Source of the DNA: Primula veris
Lineage: Eukaryota; Streptophyta; Magnoliopsida; Ericales; Primulaceae
Direction of reading: 5' to 3'
Assembly: GCA_963682055.1 (NCBI GenBank)
Contig: OY821742.1
Coordinates: 11,625,752 to 11,689,751 of the forward strand
Length of the DNA: 64,000 nt
The notes below the pieces were generated by a model, which saw only the letters and a program-made list of their open reading frames with translations, made no database searches and was not told where the DNA came from. The position numbers and the translations under genes were made by a program. This document shows, one piece after another, positions 48,801 to 60,599 of this stretch. How positions within the stretch are numbered: the first letter of the stretch is position 1; every line of letters starts with the position of its first letter.

Positions 48801-49271
48801 CCAAGACCGTCTCAACCTGCTTTTGGATTAAGCTCCCTGTCTCTCTACCCTTCTCTTACCAAACTTTGTCTAATTTGTAGAGATACGATAGGATACGCCC
48901 ACACGGCCCCTTCAGGCCAAACAGATTTGAGTTTATGGGAACGGTTTTTTCTTAATGGAATTGGGAGTTTGAGTTTGAGTGAGCTTGATTATTGGCCACC
49001 ACAGGATCGGGATGTGAACCAGAGGAGTTTATCTTTACCAGGCGCTGGATTGCTTGGGGAGTGTACCTCATTAAGGAAGCTTATTATTCATGGGACGGCC
49101 CACGAGCATTTTATGATGATTCTTCTTAGGGTACCGAAAGCGTATTTAAGAGATGTGCAACTGAGGGAGGATTACTATCCAGCTCCCGAGGATGATATGA
49201 GTACGGAGATGAGAGAGAATTCGTGTAGTCGGTTTGAAACCGCTTTGAATACACGCCATATACTTGATTAA
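42833..49271 (+). CDS. MAX2: MAX2/D3-type F-box LRR protein, split by three introns
   Basis: Exons 42833-43200, 45267-45536, 47151-47856 and 48564-49271 join in frame to 2052 nt (683 aa); Arabidopsis MAX2 is 693 aa. Residues ~6-45 form the F-box (LPDEILHQIISLI...NSIALVSRKFHRFERL). Leucine-rich repeats follow, with family signatures LDLSLLSPWGH, FYCWTEDV, LSIKNSADLTDFGLVAIAKG, VRISCCKNLGA, LEYLSLWISVGEVLTPL, LWERFFLNGIGSLSLSELDY and LRDVQLREDYYPAPEDDMST, ending RHILD. MAX2 is the nuclear substrate receptor of an SCF ubiquitin ligase that works with D14 or KAI2 receptors to degrade SMXL repressors in strigolactone and karrikin signalling. Known MAX2 genes are single-exon; here introns of 2066, 1294... 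(see findings) interrupt it. Exact lengths by coordinates are 2066, 1614 and 707 bp. All use GT-AG sites. The C-terminus has a 3-residue insert (VPKAYLRD). Whether it is spliced as modelled needs RNA data. Confidence 0.9.
43390..43575. repeat. About 42-bp degenerate tandem repeat in MAX2 intron 1
   Basis: The unit 'GTATTTTTATTGGAATTATT .GTA.TTTTAGT.AAATTT' recurs four to five times. The same repeat returns at about 44365-44505 after exon-copy B, showing that exon copy and intron stretch were duplicated together. Confidence 0.8.
43677..44128 (+). pseudogene. MAX2 exon 1 copy B inside intron 1
   Basis: Sequence from the LTRTVLTLRGNLRDLHLIPPS region to the exon end is repeated: NLRNLHLIPPSFSFVTRLDL, LSLLSPWGYPLL, and a closing CTCGTCAG|GTATAT donor like the genuine one. 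It lacks the F-box and ATG. A 102-bp (34-codon) segment is present about three times (starts 43801, 43901, 44003). The first unit has lost 2 bp (CTCTCTCTATAT versus CTCTCTCTCTATAT), shifting the frame. It must be skipped for intact MAX2. Confidence 0.85.
44500..44590. repeat. Two near-palindromes AAACCCATATTTGGGTTT in MAX2 intron 1
   Basis: The 18-bp near-palindrome within TTAAGAAACCCATATTTGGG occurs twice, about 52 bp apart, the second followed by ACAATATGAAG. The function, if any, is unknown. Confidence 0.7.
44683..44950 (+). pseudogene. MAX2 exon 1 copy C inside intron 1
   Basis: The third copy of the 3' two-thirds of exon 1 starts near CAAATTCCGCCGCTCCTAAC (compare CGCAAATTCCATCGCTTCGA in the true exon) and ends CTCGTCAG|GTACTT. 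It reads LSLLSPWGGPLLTDLPFEFP, then LYLRTATTLSLLLPCFPSLT with small changes. No start codon or F-box. Its donor is intact, so it could compete for splicing, but its inclusion is not needed. Confidence 0.85.
45582..45940. mobile_element. Stowaway-like MITE in MAX2 intron 2
   Basis: A 359-bp segment flanked by TA (45580-45581 and 45941-45942). The left end CTCTTTATGTTCTCGTTTTA and the reverse complement of the right end (CTCCCTCCGTTCCTTATTTT) form the classic CTCCCTCCGT-type Stowaway TIR, with the left end more eroded. Confidence 0.7.
46087..46118 (+). repeat. Second copy of the end of MAX2 exon 2 in intron 2
   Basis: CTGTATATGTTTGATCGCAG followed by GTACTAGTGG matches the exon 2 junction at 45519-45546 (GTGTATGTTTGATCACAG|GTACTGTTGG). 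The spacing is about 570 bp, of which 361 bp is the later Stowaway insertion and its TA. Confidence 0.8.
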
Positions 49272-49830
49272 ATCGTTTTCCAACCTGGGAGGGATTTTTG
49301 ACAGTGAAATGATTTTGTGACCAAATGTTTTTTTTGGTAGGCATATGTGGCCAAATCGTTTATTTGTTGTTTTGTAAAAACAGAAAATTTAGCGTTTTTT
49401 TTTTGGGGTTTGGTAAGCCGGAAAGTTTGTCAGAAGTTTTTGTTCATGTAACATGGGGAAATTTTTTTGGTCACTTTAATGATAATTTTGTTTCAAGTAT
49501 AGTTTACGAAGAGTAAGTATCGTAATTGATGCTGTATTGTTGAGCGGGGAATGTTTTAAGGGCGTGGTGTATGTGAGATATACGGAGTACAAAAAAAAAA
49601 AAATTGCTGCAGAAAGTACAAAAGTTTTGGTAATTGGTGACAAATTTTACCTTGGAAGGTTGTTTCTGGGAATACCTTTGAAGTTTGAAGAGCTGTAGAG
49701 GTGTGGAGAAAAATTAAAATCCTCGGTAGAGAAGAGGATCAGCGGTTTGCTTCTGATGAAATAAAATTAGATCTGCTTATATCTTGTAATATCGGAATGA
49801 AGTTCATCTTGTGAATGATTTGAATAATTG
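49272..49830 (+). other. MAX2 3' flank with candidate poly(A) signal
   Basis: AATAAA at 49760-49765 (GATGAAATAAAATTAG) lies 489 nt after the stop, before a T-rich stretch. It is a plausible but untested mRNA end. No other gene is seen. Confidence 0.35.
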
Positions 49831-52301
49831 TTGATGTCTATAAGGCCTATATATGTAGTAGGCCTTTCTTGTTTGTATAATTGCTGTACAATTTCACTTG
49901 TGGAGGAATTGTTGCGACATACCAGTGGTTGTTTTGTTATGTTTTACTACATTATGTTATTTGGTTTTGATTATCTATGCATGGCGGACCAGAAAGATTT
50001 CTTTTCCGTGGTTCTAATTATTTTAGTAACTAAACGAAATACTTAAAATAATGGAAGGGAACCAAAAGAGATTAATCTTACATGGTTATGTTTGTAGGAC
50101 GAGCATGTTTAGAGGTGATTCTGCCACTCCCGTTGTCTCTCATATGTTATTAGTTTGCCTGAAGATGAATGTTTTAGCTCGATATTTTGCTTTTACCTTT
50201 TAACTTCCCCTCATCTGCAAATTTGATTCCAGAAATAGCAGGATATTATTACATTTACATGTTAAAACACAAGTGACTGTTAAAGCTTTTGTTCATAAAA
50301 AACAAGTTTCAGCTTTCTTGATCAATTTTCATGATATCCCTTCGAGTTTGATTCATGCTACATTAATTTCATATAACCCACTGTAATACTAGTTCTGGTG
50401 TCACAGTGGTCTATACCAACAGTGTAGATGTAAAACAACTAGATTAAAAGATAAAGCTTCTTGTAACTGTATTGCTATGATCGACTTCACTCTCTTAGTC
50501 AGAAATAACTTTCCTTGAATCTATTAACCGTATAACATGAACTTTTGGACTCCTCTTTAAGTACTTGAAAAATCTTTTCTTTAGCTGAAAGTTAAAACTT
50601 ACAGAGTTTTCTACTTTTCGATGTTGTTAATCATGCGGAGATTTGAAGTAATTTGAACAATGAAAATTCAAAAGAAAACTAGCAAATACTACCTTCGTTA
50701 CGTAAGGTCAATTCGAATTTGAAATCGATCTGTTTATCACCATGTGTGCCCACGAACTTACGAAAGATTCAATATTTCCTACTGAGACTTCCTTTTGCAG
50801 CTCTCTCATTTTTACCACTAGTTGGTTTGTTTTAAGATTCTTCCAGTACTATAGGACTTCCCTGTATTTTCATGAAAAAAAGCAAGTTAAAAACTCGGGT
50901 TAAAAGCTGCCCAACCAGATTACTTCGTTATAAATTAAAAAAAAATCAACTAGGCAAATGGACAACCTTTACTAAATGTACTTTGAACTTAATTATGGCA
51001 GCTTTTCCAACCCATTGAGAGTCCTGGGAAGAACATCAAGGTAAAAGTACAGCATATTGAAGAAAGAAAGAATGAAAATGAAACTTGAAAGGAAAAGATT
51101 TATGAAGAGGGAATTATCCATCAGAAAGAAAATACCTGTAAATTGAGATGCATAACCATCAAATTTTCAGCCAAATACATTTGCTTGAAAGAAAACTTCA
51201 AGGAAATACATGTTCATTTCCAAACACTGAAAGGAACCTCTCTTAGAAAACACTACTTTTTTTAAGAAACAGGCTTGGACAAGATTATATATATATATAT
51301 ATCAGCAGGTCTGAAGATTGGCTACGCCAGCGTGATAACATATAAAAAGTTCAAATTTAGCTATATTTAACATCTGTGGCTCGTTTGTGAAGTCAATAGC
51401 AGTTTCGAATTGTTTATTACGACAATTCATCAATAAACCGAGACGTTTGTTAGTAAATTAAACCAACTAATCTTCCTACGCCTGCATTGTGATGGCAGAA
51501 AAAAGTGCAACTTTGGCTATATATATATATATATATATATATACAGATTCGTCTACATATGTATTGTATATAGCCGGCAACAAATTTAGCTTTGTTTATT
51601 TAGTATAATGTTAGAAAGACTCGGTCAGTAATTTGTCCTTAGATTTAAGAAACTTCTCAGTAATGACTACTGAGTGCTAGGATTTAAGCATAAACAACCT
51701 CATAATATCAAATGAAGTTGTAACAAACAGATGTTAGGAAATGAATTTAGTTTATGTACTATATCACTGAATCAGATACTATTAGCATGAGATATTGTTA
51801 TTATTTATTACAGTAATCATTAACTACCCTTTACACAATACATATTTTTTATCTATAAAAAAACCTTTAATATAAAATATCAACAGAGATGCATGAGAGA
51901 AGATTAGGTTAATTAGGTATCCAAATGTAGTAGAAGACAAAGAACTAATTTGCAATCACAAGACGCCACCATGCATGGTGAGTCATTGGAAATAATTGTA
52001 GGACTATTATAAAGTCAAACTTAGGCACTTGAAATTTGTGGTCATAATATGCAAAAAATTAAATTTTAAAGTCAAATTTAGGCAAATTGAAAGTTGATGT
52101 CACAAAAGCATATGATCAGGTGAACTTCATGCATTCAAAAGATATACACGGATGCAGTTTCCTCCAACATTGATTTCTATCATAATGGACCCTCTACCCT
52201 TGGTTTATCTATTTATTTATGAACTTGTTTGTATAAAAAGACTTTGATAGGGAGATCTCTTGTTGTAAGCTTTACGTGTCTTGAAATTTTACAAATATCA
52301 T
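49831..52301. other. Intergenic DNA, no gene seen
   Basis: Apart from (AT)n runs at 51284-51302 and 51518-51542 there is nothing recognisable on either strand. Confidence 0.5.
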
Positions 52302-53082
52302 GTTGTAAATCTTGTCTCATTTGGAGTTAAAGCCAATCAAAGAACCAAAACGAAATTTAAAGAATGTACCACAAAATATATATAATTGACATTAAAAGCA
52401 TAAATATTAATAAGTCCGAACCATAATATTAATGCTTATAAAACTATTACGCAAGCGTTTACCCTAATTATCTTGATATTTAAATAATTTATAGTATAGT
52501 TTAAGTGAGTATAATTTAGTATCAAGAGTGTCTTTTTAGAAATGTGTACCTTAATTGTCGTGGGAATTTTCGATGACCAATTTTGTATATGTCCTTGTCG
52601 AGTCGATAGTTCAACAACTCTCTCCTTAAAACCTATTCGTCCCCTACCGTTGGCTTCTAGGAAATGGACGCTGACCTCCCAGGATAAAACGACAAAAGTG
52701 AAGTAGGAAAGTGGAAGCACACGCTCCTACTGACGAACCAGAAAATAGCAAAAGAATTTCTTCTTAATTTTTTCTAAGAAAACTATATACAGAATATAAA
52801 GAGTAAGAGGGATGATCTGATATATAGAATATTGGATTTGGAAATGTAATGAATAAAAAACGTAGGGGACTGGTTTAATTTATAGAAAATGAATGGGTGC
52901 CAATCTGAACAGATGCGACTGTTCAGAACAGATGCAACTGTTCAGAACCAGGGGAGTGAATCAGGACATATTCAAAGTATAGGGACTTGTTTGCGAACAG
53001 ACGCAACTGTTGGATCAGGGGTGAATCTAGATAAATTCAAAGTATATGGATATATTTGCGAAAAGATGAAACTGACGGATTA
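52302..53082 (-). repeat. Probable 3' LTR of the copia derivative
   Basis: Direct-repeat partner of 55902-56663. It contains two CAACTGTTCAGAAC(A/C)-like phrases near 52918-52955 and a TATA-like element on the minus strand. Confidence 0.6.
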
Positions 53083-54159
53083 TGAACTATTTAATCAGGT
53101 CATTGGGCCTTCTCTATCTAATTATGGGTTGCGAGTCAATAGTTGACTTCGACCCTAACTTTTGAGAAATCAATGACATTTTATTTGCACTTTAATATAG
53201 TTTTAATTTGTCATAGATATTGAGTTTCCATTAATGCACCATCTTGTGCTATTTCAATATCTGTTGCAGTGCAAGCTATAGTCTGAACACTATACTTCTT
53301 ACTAATCCATTTCTGGGATTGCTAAGTGAGTTCCATCACTTACGTTTTTGTTAGCATCTTATATAATATGTGTATATTTATAAGTCACAACCTTGTCTTT
53401 AATGTTCAGGACAATTAAATAATATTGTAGAAGCAATATCTCTATTTATTATCCCGCCTTGAGTTATTAAGAGATGGTTTGGCCATATCTAATTTCTTTT
53501 TAGTGGTCACATTGGTTGCATTGTTAATGCTTAATAAAATTTTCCATCTTGTTTGACCAGACTTTGTTTGACAGCGATCCTTTCTAGGATCATTTAAAAA
53601 CACAACGTGACTAACTAATTTGCATACGACACAGGCAAGTTTAAATAACTTGGCTTGCTGAGATTTCTAGTTCCCTCTAGGCTAGTAGAACTCTTTTTTT
53701 TCCCACTGGCAGATAAGGTCATCCGACTTATAACTGTCGTTTCAGTAACTTGTCAATTGTATGTGAGGTTGGCTTGCCCCCACAATTGTCGCCTTACCTT
53801 GTGGTGGAAAGTAAGACTTTCTTTATAAACACTCATACTAACTTTTAGTCATTCTTCAAAACAGTTTTTTCATAGCCTTTAGTGCATAGTGAGAACGCAA
53901 CAGTTCAAACACTTGGTTTTTAGAGTGATTTTTGAATTTTCCAAAAAATACCAATTAAAATATACATAGAATTCAATCACAAACAAAGATTGGAAATGAA
54001 CACATACCAAAAGACTAATCGGAAAAAAAACTGTATTCATTAAACTTATAAAAATTGTAACCAAAGTATGCTACATACAAGTGAGTTTCACCAATAAAAC
54101 CAAAAACAAAATAAAATTTAAAATACGTTATGTGTTACATCCAAGAAAAACCAACTAAT
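53083..54159. other. Residual interior of the copia derivative
   Basis: The ~1.1 kb between protease and the 3' LTR shows no recognisable pol domain on either strand; presumably leftover 3' sequence after deletion. Confidence 0.4.
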
Positions 54160-55641
54160 CTAGACTTCATCATTCCCAATGGGAACAACGTTAATTTTGA
54201 ACATGACATTGTTCACATAACATTTCTCCACATACATTTCTCCTTTCATGAGTACCGGTGTATTGGAGTTGAACACCATCCTGAATCCCTTCTTACTAAG
54301 TATGGAACCAGACAGTAAGTTCTTGCGGATTTCTGCTACATGGAGTAAATTGGTCAGTTTAAGTTTCTTTTCTGAAGTGAGTTTGAGTACCACGGTCCCC
54401 TTTTCTTCCATCTTGGAAATGGATGCGTTACCCATGTAGCATATCTCGTTCTCCAGTGCTTGGTAGGTGTTGAACGAGCTTATGTCAGAACAGACGTGTT
54501 GGGTAGCCCCAGTGTCTATCCACCATTCCTTTAGACGACCATATACGAGATTGACCTCAATCCAAGGAACTAGAGGCACATTGCTGTTAAGTTAAGTTCA
54601 TCCACTTTTTGACGCAAAAGAGTGGATTCAATCATGTGAGCGTGATTTGATCTGTTATCATGCATTTTATTTCTCCTCATGCTCCGACATTCCCTTTCGT
54701 AGTGTCTGACTTTTCCACATGCAAAGCATTTCCCTTTGAACTTCTCCCTCGGATCGTTCGGCCCGTTCGGTCTTGAACTTGACTCCACATAGTTCTTTGG
54801 ATTGTGCTTTGTAACTTCCACTATGTTTCTCCTTGCCCGATGACCACTTCTCGGTAGCTTCATCGATGTTCCCTACCAAATAAAAGGCCTGCTTAGGAAG
54901 ACTATCTAATTCTCCGGAAAGGATCAATTGGAACCCCCAATAAACCCTCCTCTCTGTAGCCATGTTATCCTCTTCTATCCTCAACCTTAGTATCAATTCC
55001 TCTAGACTCATCTCTTTGCTCTTATGGATAAGGTAGTTTTTGAAATCTCTGTAGGAGGGTGAAAATTTGCCAATGATGGATGTCGCTTGAAAAGCATCAT
55101 TTGTCTCCATACCCTCGGAGGTGAGATCATAGATTATAACTTGAAGGTCCTTTGCTTGGGTGACTACAGATTTGGTGTCCACCATTTTGTATCCCGAAAA
55201 TTTGCTAACGACAAACTTTTTTGTCCCAGCATTCTCTGTCCTATACTTTTTATCGAGACTGTCCCAGAGTTCCTTTGCCGACTTCTTTAGGCAGTATACC
55301 CCAAAAAGGTTATTGTCCAGACCCGTCAAGATATAGTTTCTATAAAGATAGTCTGCATGTTTCCATGCCTCTACATTTGTCACTAATTCGACATTTCCCA
55401 CAACGAGTACATGTCCATCCTCTCGCATATATTTGTAGAGTTTCAGAGTAGTCAGAAACAACATCATTTTTTGCTGCCAATGCTTAAAGTGACTCTCACT
55501 GAATTTCTCTGCCTTTTTCCATTTGACGGAAGGCACATTAGCTGTTTCGGGTGACCTCATGGCACCCTTGCTTGCCACAATATGAGAATTAGGGACAAAG
55601 TATAGAAATATAGGATCATTAATTTGTTTATCATGATACAT
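54160..55641 (-). pseudogene. Copia gag-protease region, frameshifted
   Basis: Three frames continue one another. 55641-54667 encodes copia Gag (UBN2-type): [20 protein letters not shown], then [18 protein letters not shown] and [20 protein letters not shown], then [15 protein letters not shown]. 54863-54570 carries the CCHC zinc knuckle [14 protein letters not shown], with all four metal ligands in C-x2-C-x4-H-x4-C spacing. 54579-54160 carries the retropepsin start WWIDTGATQHVCSD and a gag-pre-integrase-like tail (LLHVAEIRKNLLSGS). Gag would package the RNA and the protease would cut Gag-Pol. Two frameshifts and the missing pol make it non-autonomous and coding-dead, unless the shifts are small assembly errors. 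Confidence 0.85.
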
Positions 55642-55842
55642 AAGTAATTAAAAAAAAGAAGAAGTCAAACTATTAATAGGAAAATTCTAATGATTATGTT
55701 CGCAAAGACAAATCTTTCCTAATAATTTTTATCTCATAAATTATCGTGACAAAGGACTTTCAAAGACGAACATGCATTATAAGGTCAACATATTCTTATA
55801 AAATTTTCTATCAACCGTGCGAGAATTTTATTTCCTTGACAA

Positions 55843-55886
<44 letters not shown>

Positions 55887-55901
55887 ATTAGATCTTAAGA
55901 T

Positions 55902-56663
55902 TGTTGTAATTCTTGTCTCATTTGGATTTGAGCCAGTCAAAGAACCGAAACGAAATTTAGAGAATGTATCAGAAAATATAATTAACATTAAAAGCATGAT
56001 AAGTATTAATAAACCCGAACCATAATATTTACGCTTATAAAACTATTACGCAAGCATTTACCCTAAATTTCTTGATATTAAAATAATTTATAGTATAGTT
56101 TAAGTGAACATAATTTAGTATCAAGAGAGTTTTCTTAGAAATGTGTATTTTGATTGTCGTGGGAATTTCCAAAGACCAATTTTGTATATGTCATTATCGA
56201 GTCGATTGTTATACAACTCTCTCCTTAAGATCTATTCGTCTCCTGCCGTTGGCTTCTAGAAAATGGACGCCGACCTCTCAGGATAAAACGACAAAACTAA
56301 AGTAGGAAAGTGCAAGCACACGCTCCTACTGACGAAACAGAAAATAACAAAAGAATTTCTTCTTAATTTTTTATAAGAAAACTAAATGCAGAATATAAAG
56401 AGGGAGGGTGATGATCTGATATATAGAATATCGGATTTGAAAATGGAATGAATAAAAAATTTAGGGAAATATTTAATTTATAGAGAACGAAGGAGTGCCA
56501 ATCTGAACAGACACTACTGTTCAGAAACAGGGGAGTGAATTTGGACAGATTCAAAGTATATAGACCTGCTTGTGAATAGACGCAACTGTTAGATAAGGGG
56601 AGTGAATCTGGATAGATTCAAAGTACAGGGACCTATTTGCGAAAAGAAGAAACTAACGGATTA
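55902..56663 (-). repeat. Probable 5' LTR of the copia derivative
   Basis: Direct-repeat partner of 52302-53082. It lies upstream of gag in the minus orientation, as a 5' LTR should. Confidence 0.6.
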
Positions 56664-57740
56664 AGACCGTTAGGGAAAAAAATATAGTGTTCAATGAACA
56701 CAGATTAGTTGAGTTGTGTTAGGAACATGCACTTACGTATACACCGCACCGCACCGCACCACGGGTCACGGGCTCGGGCTTCGATCGTGCAAGACTCACC
56801 CCAATCACACGCGAAAAGATAATTCCAACATATCACAGCTAGATTGTTGTGTAGCATGGGTTTTATTCCACTTACTGATGATTTAAATTAAATCAACATT
56901 TTGGGATATTTTGGGGTAGCGGTGCTCTCTTCGAGGGTCAATACGTTTTATCAATACATTTTAACATCGCTGAAATTAGCAAGAATGACATTAACGATTG
57001 TCAAAATGGAAGACGACCCGAAAATCTCTTGCGGGACTAGCTAGGAACCCATGTTCTGAAAAATATGATAACTCAATTTAACACTCGATGATATTTAGGA
57101 ATAACGTAAGTTTTTTTGTAGAAACATGGCAATTTATTACGTGCCATAAGAAACTTAACTACTATTTGATAATAAATAAATAGAACCTAACTGTTTTTTA
57201 CGCATTATGGAATAAAGTTGCAAGACAAACCGTGGACTAGATCAAAGGCAACTAACCCCATACCCCCATCAAGAGCAAACTTTGGCTGATTTGTCGATCA
57301 ATTAGAGTATATATTGATTAAGAGGGTTTCCAAAAAAATTAGAGTATATGTACAATCCTTTATTGGTTAGTTAGAGGTGATCGTCCCATCATTTTTGTTA
57401 ACACGTCAATTTTTCTATTATAAGAAATTATGTATGTATATCAGATTAGCAGTAGCCATCATTTAATATAACTAAACATCAATATACATGGGACTAAATC
57501 ATCTTCTTTTTGGGTGTGCATGAGGGATTAGCGATGCATAGAAGAAAATAAATTCCAAAAGAGAACTATTTGAAGATACCGATTAAATTGCCTTTCGAAA
57601 ACAACTTTTTATTAGCCAATGCATTATAACGATTTTTTATATATATTTCTGATAGTAATGTTGGTGGCAGAATAACTTATTTATTATAGTGGAATGATAT
57701 ATGTACATCAATTTAAATATTAACATGTAATTTTTTTTTT
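56664..57740. other. Intergenic DNA, no gene seen
   Basis: It includes a short CACCG repeat (ACCGCACCGCACCGCACC, 56744-56761). No ORF with recognisable identity. Confidence 0.5.
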
Positions 57741-57745
57741 TGCAA

Positions 57746-57981
57746 AAACGTTTTAAATCAAGATTTGATTAATGCAAATCTTTACAGTTTTACGGCGGGA
57801 ACACAAATATGCGTTTTTTTTTCTCGAGATGTATAATTGCATGTTTTAAATTTTTAAAATTTACCGTAATTTTCAAAACATGCAATTATACAACTCGAAA
57901 AAAAAACAAGACGCATATTTACGTTACTGTCGTGAAATCGTAAAAATTTACATTAATCAAATTAATTTTGAAACGTATTTT
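57746..57981. mobile_element. Hairpin MITE (foldback, arms about 115 bp)
   Basis: The whole ~236-bp unit is nearly self-complementary. The left arm (AAACGTTTTAAATCAAGATT ... TGTATAATTGCATGTTTT) pairs with the right arm (AAAACATGCAATTATACA ... TTAATTTTGAAACGTATTTT) around a centre near 57858. A terminal target duplication was not resolved in the flanking A/T runs. Confidence 0.75.
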
Positions 57982-57984
57982 AAA

Positions 57985-58735
57985 AAAAAAAGTGTACAAG
58001 TTGTATTTTCCCCATACTGTAGACCTAGTAATTGACTGTTATAACTTATACTGGTCCAGCATAAATGCATAAACGGTTCAAGTGAATAGAAATATTCAAA
58101 TAAATATAAAGAACTGTATTGTAACATGTGAGCCCACCGCAACGAAGTTACATCATTATGGCATAATTTTTTGGTAAATCTCATGTTCAATGCATTTATA
58201 ATAAGTAAAGGAATTTAATTTTCATTCATGTCAAAAACGTACCGTCACAAATCACAATAATTAGTGTCGCTAAATTTATATTTATCGTCAGTTTAACAAC
58301 AAATATGCTATCCTTACATTTTTTATGAGTGTATAAGGTAAAAAAGTAGCCAATTTATTAAACTTGATAGACAGAAGTTTGTAGAGCCAATTCTAATTTA
58401 GCATCCAATTTCGGGACGAAAATTCATTTGATCCATTGGCCAATGCTATTTAGAGAAAAATTAACTTCCATTTTGTTTATCGATCTATCTTTGAAAGATT
58501 TTAACATTACATACTCTTTGTCACAAACAATTAGTTTAAAAATATATTTGATGTCATATAGTATTATGTGTCGGTTCATAAACAATTGATCATTAGGACG
58601 CCTTTGACTTGCAATAATCTTGCATGTTGCCGAAATGAGGTTTAAAAAAAATTCCAATAACGTAGTTTAGCTCTAAACTATATGATCAAATGTTTTAGAA
58701 AAATTATTACAGAAATTTACGTACTACAACATCTT
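57985..58735. other. Intergenic DNA, no gene seen
   Basis: Short minus-strand ORFs (57957-58190 and 58424-58657) show no recognisable family and are AT-driven. Confidence 0.5.
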
Positions 58736-58926
58736 TGTTGTAGAATATTATTGGATTAGTGGACCTTATTCATAATGGGCCTAAGTTGATCTTCTGTATA
58801 AATAAAGTTAGTGTCCACTTGTATTGATTCATATATATTCTAATTAATAAATACTCTATTGTTGTCTCTCTCTATATTCTCTCTCTATATCTATATACAT
58901 ATATATGTGAGCTAATATGTCACACA
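58736..58926 (+). repeat. 5' LTR of the decayed copia element
   Basis: It starts TGTTGTAGAATATT and ends ATGTCACACA, about 191 bp, with TGTATAAATAAAG as a TATA-like core and a CT-rich 3' part. The partner LTR is outside the window, so the boundaries rest on TG..CA ends and the adjacent primer site. Confidence 0.6.
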
Positions 58927-58942
58927 ACACGTTATCGGCACT
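58926..58942 (+). other. Primer-binding-site-like sequence
   Basis: AACACGTTATCGGCAC directly follows the LTR. It resembles the AACACGTTATCAGCAC site I recall from several plant copia lineages and differs from the commoner initiator-Met site TGGTATCAGAGC. Confidence 0.5.
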
Positions 58943-60599
58943 TTGCTCACGGAGAATAGGATATACGTTCGCGGATATTGGAGATTTTGGATAAACGCAA
59001 GGATATTGAGTATTTATAAATCTTAAGGTTTATCCTGTTTTTTAGAGTTTTGCTATATCGACCTTCACCAACATACCGTGCGTTAGGTACCGAATTCAAA
59101 ACTTAATTTATTCCATATATGTGATCGCACGAATTATTTTATGGATAACTTAAACATGATCAAACTGTCTATAAAAGCCTACTGATATGTAATATGTATC
59201 GTGTACTGTAAAATTGTATTTTTATAAAACAAAAAAATCAGTAAAATACATATAATCGGGTTGTAAATCGGAAATCATGTAATTGTAAAACATGTATTAA
59301 TCTGTGAGATTAAATCTGTAACAAACTGAAAACCGTAGGGCTGTTTTGTAATTCGTTGAAACTATTGACTGGGCATGTTAATTACTAAAGGACTAAACTG
59401 AAAGTTGTCTGAAATTATGGACTGAAGCTATAATAATGCTGTAAATAGATATATAGTTGTTGAAATTACACGGATAGTCCCTGTAGTATATTACATGTAT
59501 AAAAACAGTATATATGTGTTATAAAAGTCAATATTCGGTCTAAATATCCACCCACATGCATATATATTTATTAAAAAGGCAAGTGAATAAAAAATTGCAT
59601 GTTAATTGAATAAATTGATGTGTTTCCATATAAATTTAATTCATCATATTGCATGATTTAGTTACCATGTATAAAAATTTACACATAAAAGCAATAGATT
59701 TGTATAATATTAATTTATATCTTGCTAGTGTAACATTGGTAAATAAAATATATTACTAACATGCATGATTTAGTTACCATGAATAAAAGCTACACATATA
59801 GCAGTATAATAATAATATATCATGTTAGATATTGCTGGTGTAACTTTGGTAATACTAATATAGATTGATTACATTGATTTGGATTCCTTATTAGGAAATA
59901 TGTACTGCCATGTTAGCTAATCATGAAACAGGTACAATCTATATAATTGATCACTGTCATGTAATATTTATTTACTGCCATGTGTAAAATATAGTAATTT
60001 GCGAAATCATATATTTTCACATTTAAGTTGGAAAAATTATGAACATTCCCTAACTAGGCTCACCTATTTGGATACGATGTCTAGGAAAGATATAGGCGGA
60101 AGTCGATGTCCTAATGAGTTCGGGTTTTAAGTGGCATTTGTTCCCTCCACCCTCACCGTCTTTCCTGGTCGTGTTTAATTAGAGCTACCGAAAGGGGTTG
60201 ACTAAATAATAATTTCTCCGAGTGTGTTTATATATTGATGTATGTTTCGCCGAATTGGTGTTTCAGTATCGACCCGTCGTTCGATCAATGAAAACCGATT
60301 CACATGAGAAGCAAAACTAATATTTTCGAACCTGTCGTTTCGAAAAAAAAGTTTGTGCTTGTACAAACCATAAACATATAAACTAGTCATTTTATATGAT
60401 AAATAATCCAGAACTCCCAACACATGTTGGATGCCATCTATGATGAGAAAAATCGTAAAACATATTTGTGAAATGACTGTTTAAACGTTGATTTTAATCC
60501 GTCGCCACATGTTACTCAACCTGATGTGTGAAAATGTGATGCTCAAATTTTTTTTGAATGCCATCTTTGATGAGTAAAGCACGAGTTTGTTGTTACCCT

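Larger units (their letters stand above)
52302..56663 (-). mobile_element. Ty1/copia deletion derivative with probable LTRs
   Basis: Two direct repeats of about 770 bp, 52302-53082 and 55902-56663, begin TGTTGTAAATCTTGTC and TGTTGTAATTCTTGTC. They share long phrases such as CTATTACGCAAGC, TTTATAGTATAGTTTAAGTG and GACCAATTTTGTATATGTC, at roughly 85-88% by eye. Between them on the minus strand lie gag and protease but no integrase, RT or RNase H, so pol has been deleted. A TATA-like CTATAAATTAAACC lies in the repeats on the minus strand, where an LTR promoter should be. A primer-binding site was not recognised; an (AT)n run sits there instead. The outer LTR ends are uncertain by tens of bases. 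Confidence 0.7.
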
